From the NCBI GenBank assembly GCA_963766765.1, contig CAVYBR010000004.1, positions 1-64,000 of the forward strand: 64,000 bases of DNA, written 5' to 3'. The position numbers were made by a program, and so were the translations under genes. The notes beneath the pieces were generated by a model that saw only the letters and a list, made by a program, of their open reading frames with translations, was not told the DNA's origin and ran no database searches. Within the stretch, counting starts at the first letter, position 1; every line of letters starts with the position of its first letter. Below, in pieces: positions 59,503 to 64,000 of this stretch. Source of the stretch: JACCQS01 sp963766765. GTDB taxonomy: Bacteria; Actinomycetota; Actinomycetes; Mycobacteriales; Geodermatophilaceae.

Positions 59503-61005
59503 CTACGCGATCCAGGACGGAGGAATGACCACTCTTTCGGGCGAGAAGTCGCACAGTGTCGCTATTGCTGCCAGTTTGGCGTTTGAGGCCAACTCGTCGG
59601 TGAGCAGCACCCACTCAACAATCCGTGTCCGAATATCGCTGCTGTCCGGCAGGGACACTACATCGACGTAGTCCACTTCCCATTGACCTTCTAAACGATC
59701 CGCCCACATCAGTCGACTGGCGACTTCGGTACTGCTCTCGGCAACACGCGCACTCAGCAGGAGCACGTTGGTTCCACGCTCCTGCTTGTTGTCGATGCTC
59801 CCCAGTCCAAGACAGTCGACCGTTGCCCGGTCCAGGACCAGCCCCAACTCCTCCCGGGCCTCGCGAACTGCCACACCGATGGGGTCGGGAATCCCGTCCG
59901 TGTCGAAGTCAGCGTCCAAGCGCCGACGACTGTTCAACTCGAGATTCCCGCTCACCGTCGGCCCGAGCAGGTTCTCTCCGGTTGCCACATGCCGGGATCG
60001 ACTCGCAAAGACGAGCTTCCGATCCGCGGTGACCACCATGAGGGCGATCGTGAGCATGCCAACCTTGCCGTTGGCCGCCCGACCAACTGTTCCGATGCGC
60101 TCCCTCCGCATGTCTCCCGCTGACTCCCGTGGCGGATAGTGATCGAGCAGGACGGTGGAGAACGTGCACTCGGCCAGGTGCAAGTCCAAGCGCGGCCGCC
60201 CGTTGGAGCGGTCCCGCTGCACGGCCCATCGCGTGACCCGTGGCATGGCTGCATCAAATCGAAACCACTGATTGGAGAAGTACGACGTCAAGCGCTGACA
60301 TTCATCCTCGTCAGTACGCAGAACTTCGTAGAGAGCGCCGTCCTCATGGGCGCGATGGATGGCAGCCGGAACGTCAGGCACGACTCGATGTCGCCGATGC
60401 GACACCATCAGGTCATAACCCACCAGACGCTCGTCGCGATGCACACGGCAATGCCAGGTCAGGACCTCCCCAGCCGCACCCTCGAACATCTCCGGTCGAT
60501 TGGTCAGGAGGGCGCTGGGTTCCTCGGCATCCAAAGATTCGCGCAGCCGGTCAGCCACTCCAATGGCAAGGTTCCGGTCCCGGTCCAAGATCGGCACGCT
60601 CGTTGAGCCGAGCAGCACACGGCTGTCCAAACGGGCCGAATACGCCTCGTACAGAGCGGCTATCCGATGCAGCCGCGCGGCCTCGACCACCAGTGTCAGC
60701 GACATGTGCGGGGCCTTGCCCGTCGCCCGGGCAAGCCACTCGAGTTCCCCGCCGACACTGTGATGCCTCTCGCTGCGGAGCTCGGCAACGTGCTTCTTCA
60801 CAAGCTGGCGAGTTCGCCACTCACGCGCGTGCCCCGGCGTGAGACAACGCAGCACGTCGCGGCGGACGCTGCTCATGGTTCTGCGCGCAGAACGGTTCCA
60901 GGCCAGGAGCAGTGCCGCGAGCACGGCAGTTGAGGAGACGATCGTCAGGGCACTCGCGACCTCCGTCAGCAAATCGGAGCCGAGCACCTCAGTGGCCTGG
61001 GTCAT
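59503..61005 (-). CDS. membrane-anchored protein with Nudix-like C-terminus
   Basis: A 500-residue protein. One helix near the N-terminus (ALTIVSSTAVLAALLLAW, about 18-36), a basic stretch, a long unassigned middle (about 80-330), and a Nudix-like C-terminal part with GVAVREAREELGLVLD (about residue 390). The REAREELG half of the Nudix box is kept, but the preceding G-x5-E is not clear, so activity is doubtful. It also resembles actinobacterial proteins of unknown function beside defence or signalling genes. It occupies the prfA-tsaC interval where prmC usually sits. Confidence 0.65.
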   Translation of the reverse strand: MTQATEVLGSDLLTEVASALTIVSSTAVLAALLLAWNRSARRTMSSVRRDVLRCLTPGHAREWRTRQLVKKHVAELRSERHHSVGGELEWLARATGKAPHMSLTLVVEAARLHRIAALYEAYSARLDSRVLLGSTSVPILDRDRNLAIGVADRLRESLDAEEPSALLTNRPEMFEGAAGEVLTWHCRVHRDERLVGYDLMVSHRRHRVVPDVPAAIHRAHEDGALYEVLRTDEDECQRLTSYFSNQWFRFDAAMPRVTRWAVQRDRSNGRPRLDLHLAECTFSTVLLDHYPPRESAGDMRRERIGTVGRAANGKVGMLTIALMVVTADRKLVFASRSRHVATGENLLGPTVSGNLELNSRRRLDADFDTDGIPDPIGVAVREAREELGLVLDRATVDCLGLGSIDNKQERGTNVLLLSARVAESSTEVASRLMWADRLEGQWEVDYVDVVSLPDSSDIRTRIVEWVLLTDELASNAKLAAIATLCDFSPERVVIPPSWIA

Positions 61006-61083
61006 CGGTGAAGCCTATGCACGCCGCCCTCCGTTGACGTCCACAAGGCCGAAGGAGCCGAGCGGTCAAGGTAGGCAAAGCGG

Positions 61084-62181
61084 TCAGAGGGACCCGGTGT
61101 CACCCGAGCCGGCCAGTTGCTCGGTGCGGGACGCGAGCACCAGGGCCTCGATAATGGCGTCGAGATCGCCGTCCAGGACTTGTTCGAGGTTGTTGGCCTT
61201 GAATCCGATCCGGTGATCGGCCAGCCGGTTCTCGGGGAAGTTGTAGGTCCGGATCCGCTCGCTGCGATCGACCGTACGTACCTGGCTGTGCCGGACGTCA
61301 TTGGCCGCCCTGGCCGCCTCTTCCTGTGCCGCGGCCAGCAGCCGGGCCCGCAGGATGCGCATGGCCTGCTCCCGGTTCTGCAGTTGCGACTTCTCGTTCT
61401 GGCAACTCACCACGAGCCCGGTCGGCAAGTGGGTGATCCGTACGGCGGAGTCAGTCGTGTTGACGCTCTGCCCGCCGGGTCCAGACGAGCGATAGACGTC
61501 GATCCGCAGGTCATTGGGGTCGACGGTCACTTCGACGTCCTCGGCCTCGGGCATGACGAGAACACCTGCGGCCGAGGTGTGGATGCGGCCCTGGGATTCG
61601 GTGACCGGCACCCGCTGCACGCGATGCACGCCGCCTTCCCACTTCAGCCGGGACCAGATCCCCGGTTCGTCTGCCGTCCGTGCCTTGATCGCGACGCTGA
61701 CGTCCTTGTACCCGCCGAGGTCGGACTCGGCTCGCATCGAGAACCTCGGTCTGCCAGCCCTTGCGCTCGGCGTAGCGCAGATACATCCGCAACAGGTCAC
61801 CGGCGAACAAAGCGGATTCCTCGCCGCCCTCGCCGGCCTTGATCTCGAGGATGACGTCCTTGTCGTCGTTGGGGTCGCGGGGTAGCAGCAACTCCTCGAG
61901 GCGTTCGGTCGAGCGCCTCGATCCGTACGGCGAGTTGGTCGGCCTCCACCGCGAAACCCGGATCCTCTCGGCCAGCTCACGAGCCGCAACCAGATCGCCG
62001 CGGGCAGCCTCGAGCTCTCGATGGGTGGACACGATCGGGCCCAGGCGCGAGTAGCGCCGAGCGAGGGTACGGGCGCGAGCGCCGTCGGAGTGGACCGCGG
62101 GATCGGCCAGGGCGGATTCAGCTCCTGGTATTCGGCGAGGATCTCGGTCAAACGGTGCGGTTCGGCGGTGTTGATGCTCAT
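61084..62181 (-). CDS. prfA: peptide chain release factor 1 (four frameshifts in 5' third)
   Basis: RF1 reads UAA/UAG and triggers peptide release. ATG 62181 with GGAGAGGAG upstream. The intact 3' part holds GIWSRLKWEGGVHRVQRVP, the catalytic GGQ in SSGPGGQSVNTTDSAVRI, and YNFPENRLADHRIG. In the first 440 bp the family sequence jumps frame near 62115, 61968, 61913 and 61740 (for example LADPAVHSDGARARTLARRY, FAVEADQLAVRIEAL, DKDVILEIKAGEGGEESALF). Each is one base. An essential gene cannot tolerate this, so I treat it as sequence error. Expected length about 360. Confidence 0.9.
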   Translation of the reverse strand: MSINTAEPHRLTEILAEYQELNPPWPIPRSTPTALAPVPSLGATRAWARSCPPIESSRLPAAIWLRLVSWPRGSGFRGGGRPTRRTDRGARPNASRSCCYPATPTTTRTSSSRSRPARAARNPLCSPVTCCGCICATPSARAGRPRFSMRAESDLGGYKDVSVAIKARTADEPGIWSRLKWEGGVHRVQRVPVTESQGRIHTSAAGVLVMPEAEDVEVTVDPNDLRIDVYRSSGPGGQSVNTTDSAVRITHLPTGLVVSCQNEKSQLQNREQAMRILRARLLAAAQEEAARAANDVRHSQVRTVDRSERIRTYNFPENRLADHRIGFKANNLEQVLDGDLDAIIEALVLASRTEQLAGSGDTGSL

Positions 62182-62207
62182 GACCTGCTCCTCTCCTACC
62201 GGATCCC

Positions 62208-62265
62208 TGGCGGTTTCTGCGGAAACCGCGAGACCGTCCCGTGGCGGTTTCTGCGGAAACCGCCA
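62208..62265. repeat. TGGCGGTTT palindromic repeats, copies 3 and 4
   Basis: Two inverted repeats in the prfA-rpmE gap: GCGGTTTC-TGCG-GAAACCGC (62210-62229) and TGGCGGTTTC-TGCG-GAAACCGCCA (62242-62265). Same family as 27411 and 33464. They could fold into adjacent hairpins on the rpmE-prfA transcript. Confidence 0.85.
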
Positions 62266-62301
62266 AGAACTGTGACTCGCGGTTTGCCTCGAGACAGCAA
62301 A

Positions 62302-62341
62302 CGGCGCCTGCGGCCCACCAGTGGTGGACGCGCAGGCGCCG
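62302..62341 (-). terminator. stem-loop downstream of rpmE
   Basis: A perfect 11-bp stem (CGGCGCCTGCG / CGCAGGCGCCG) encloses an inner CCACCA/TGGTGG hairpin, 9 nt after the rpmE stop. Only a short GTTTG follows, so it may be an attenuator or a Rho-independent-like hairpin with a weak U tract. Confidence 0.65.
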
Positions 62342-62349
62342 TCGTGGTG

Positions 62350-62586
62350 CTAGTTGTCTGCTTTTGCGGTTTCCGTCGTGGTCCGCTTGCCGAAGCGGCG
62401 CTCGAAGCGGCGCAACCCGGCCACCGGTGTCCAGAATCTTCTGCTTTCCGGTGTAGAAGGGTGGCAGGCCGAGCACACCTCGGCGTGCAGCGTGCCGTTC
62501 TTGGCGGTGCTGCGCGTCATGAAGGTGTTTCCGCAGCTACAGGTCACCTGGGTGTCCACGTAGGCGGGGTGGATGTCGGGTTTCAT
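62350..62586 (-). CDS. rpmE: 50S ribosomal protein L31 (two compensating indels)
   Basis: L31 of the zinc-binding (C+) type, about 78 residues from ATG 62586. MKPDIHPAYVDTQVTCSCGNTF and EVCSACHP carry the Cys ligands. After ACHP the family sequence FYTGKQKILDTGGRVA is in another frame, returning to RFERRFGKR near the end. So one C is missing (about 62463) and one extra C is present (about 62406). Both look like homopolymer errors. Confidence 0.92.
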   Translation of the reverse strand: MKPDIHPAYVDTQVTCSCGNTFMTRSTAKNGTLHAEVCSACHPSTPESRRFWTPVAGLRRFERRFGKRTTTETAKADN

Positions 62587-62643
62587 GGTCTTCTTCGCTC
62601 CTTGGTGTCGGCGCCGAGTGTAAGGCCGCGGGCCGGCGCGGTA

Positions 62644-64000
62644 TTCCCCGCGGGTTCGCCGGCCAGACGGCGTCATACTCGTTCGGCCCCAACGTCGTCT
62701 TCTGGATCTGCATCAGGAACTCGACGTTGGTGCGTCGTCTTCCGCAGCTTGTCCAGCAGCAGCTCGATCGCCTGCTGCGGGTCGAGGGCGTGCAGCACCC
62801 GGCGCAGCTTGATGACGACGGCGAGCTCGTCCGGCGGACAGCAGGATCTCTTCCTTGCGGGTGCCGGAGGCGTCGACGTCGACCGCCGGGAAGATCCGCT
62901 TGTCGGCCAGCTTGCGGTCCAGCTTGAGCTCGGCGTTGCCGGTGCCCTTGAACTCCTCGAAGATCACCGTGTCACCGGTGGAACCGGTCTCCACCAGCGC
63001 GGTGGCGAGGATGGTGAGCGAGCCGCCGTTCTCGATGTTGCGGGCCGCGCCGAGGAACCGCTTCGGCGGGTACAGGGCGGTGGAGTCCACACCACCGGAC
63101 AGGATGCGGCCGCTGGCCGGCGAGGCGTTGTTGTACGCCCGGCCGAGGCGGGTGATCGAGTCCAGCAGGACGACCACGTCGTGGCCGAGCTCGACCAGGC
63201 GCTTGGCCCGCTCGATGGACAGCTCGGCGACCGTGGTGTGGTCCGTCGGCGGCCGGTCGAAGGTCGAGGCGATGACCTCACCCTTGACCGAGCGCTGCAT
63301 GTCGGTGACTTCCTCGGGCCGCTCGTCGACCAGGACGACCATGAGGTGGCACTCGGGGTTGTTCGGTGGTGATCGCGTTGGCGATCGCCTGCAGCACCAT
63401 CGTCTTGCCGGCCTTGGGCGGGCTGACGATCAGCGCCCGCTGGCCCTTGCCGATCGGCATGACCAGGTCGATGACCCGGGTGGTGAGGATGCTGGGACTC
63501 GGTCTCCAGCCGCAGCCGATCCTGCGGGTACAGCGGCGTGAGCTTGTTGAACTCCGGCCGCTTGCGGGCCTCGCTCCGGGTCGATGCCGTTGATGGTGTC
63601 CAGCCGGACCAGGGCGTTGTACTTGTCCCGGCTGCTCGCCCTCCCGCGGCTGGCGCACGGCACCGGTGACGGCGTCGCCGCGCCGCAGGCCGTAGCTTGC
63701 GGACCTGGGACAGCGAGACGTAGACGTCGTTCGGAGCCGGTCAGGTAGCCCGTCGTCCGGATGAACGCGTAGCTGTCCAGGACGTCGAGGATGCCGGCGA
63801 CCGGGATCAGGACGTCGTCCTCGGCTGATCGTCGGCTCGGGCTCGTTGGTGAGCTCGTGCCACCAGCGCCGCTCCCGCGCCGGCCGCGACGGTTGCGGTC
63901 GCGGTAACGCGCCCCCGGCGGCGGCTGCCGCCGTCGAAGTCGTCATCGTCTGGCCGGTCCGGACCGCGGTCGCTGTTGTCACGATCGCGATTGCTGTCCC
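62644..64000 (-). CDS. rho: transcription termination factor Rho, partial, many frameshifts
   Basis: Rho helicase, truncated by the right window edge. RNA-binding domain pieces (RRWHELTNEPEPTISEDDVL-type, YGLRRGDAVTGAVRQPREG), the P-loop region SPPKAGKTMVLQAIANAI and the long block MVVLVDERPEEVTDMQRSVKGEVIAS to LDRKLADKRIFPAVDVDASGTR are in different frames. The C-terminus EFLMQIQKTTLGPNEYDAVWPANPRG is in a third; its stop is unclear and the 3' end given is approximate. The Arg/Asp-rich N-terminal insert common in actinobacteria is visible near 63900-64000. At least six indels in 1.35 kb, so end-of-contig quality is poor. Confidence 0.88.

Noticed and set aside
1..64000. tRNA, rRNA, insertion sequences, integrases or phage genes
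   Set aside because: I looked in all gaps and frames and saw no cloverleaf, rRNA segment, transposase DDE motif or phage structural gene.

Overview
This window is high-GC actinobacterial chromosome (Actinomycetota). The evidence is GC-rich codon use, NucS, an F420-type LLM oxidoreductase, DUF2550, a DivIVA-like coiled-coil protein, transmembrane Ser/Thr kinases, a Cys-to-Asp MurA and an ethylmalonyl-CoA-type carbon pathway. The order rho, rpmE, prfA, tsaC, glyA, wecA-like, atpHAGDC, DUF2550, cobalamin adenosyltransferase, murA, and further on nucS, epimerase, thiolase, meaB, marR, icmA, resembles the core region I recall from Streptomyces and relatives. I cannot name a genus. No rRNA, tRNA, CRISPR array, prophage or insertion sequence was seen. 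No gene-free stretch exceeds about 190 bases.

Layout. 1-4.8 kb: the 3' part of glgB (cut by the window edge) and two tandem zinc-metallopeptidase lipoproteins. 5-16 kb: a signalling block with an unassigned FAD/NAD-type protein, a four-helix membrane protein, a zinc-ribbon/FHA protein, a CPA2 antiporter, a soluble atypical kinase, and two paralogous transmembrane kinases around a CXXC-less thioredoxin-TPR protein. 16-22 kb: a coupled minus-strand operon (thiolase, meaB, FAD protein, marR, icmA) with a twin palindromic operator before icmA. The methylmalonyl/ethylmalonyl-CoA epimerase is divergent from it. 22.5-28 kb: ung, an SDR/DUF2867 protein, an LLM oxidoreductase, a PhyH-family gene, and an ArsR/SRPBCC pair. 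28-35 kb: crotonyl-CoA carboxylase/reductase divergent from the ArsR gene across a palindrome, a FilP/DivIVA-like protein, a hydrolase, a small Zn protein, a double 3-hydroxyacyl-CoA dehydrogenase and an aldehyde dehydrogenase. 35-43 kb: a lipoprotein, nucS, a DUF1345 protein, an aldo/keto reductase, an enoyl-CoA hydratase, and an ECF sigma factor with related single-pass membrane sensor-like proteins. 43-47 kb: ethylmalonyl-CoA mutase, a DUF2007-like protein and a PAC2 protein. 47-48 kb: a DUF559/AbiEi-like gene flanked by paired palindromes. 48-64 kb: murA to rho, with rho truncated by the window edge.

Thiolase, 3-hydroxyacyl-CoA dehydrogenase, crotonase, Ccr, epimerase and Ecm together supply acetyl-CoA to ethylmalonyl-CoA to methylsuccinyl-CoA. 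MeaB and the adenosyltransferase support the two B12-dependent mutases. The later enzymes (methylsuccinyl-CoA dehydrogenase, mesaconyl-CoA hydratase, malyl-CoA lyase) are not in the window.

Data quality matters here. At least a dozen reading frames, many of them essential (atpD, glyA, prfA, rpmE, rho), carry one-base indels, often in short G/C runs. They are densest from 61.7 kb to the right edge. I read them as sequencing or assembly errors, and I annotate such genes across the breaks. The Fo genes (atpB/E/F) and prmC are missing from their usual positions.
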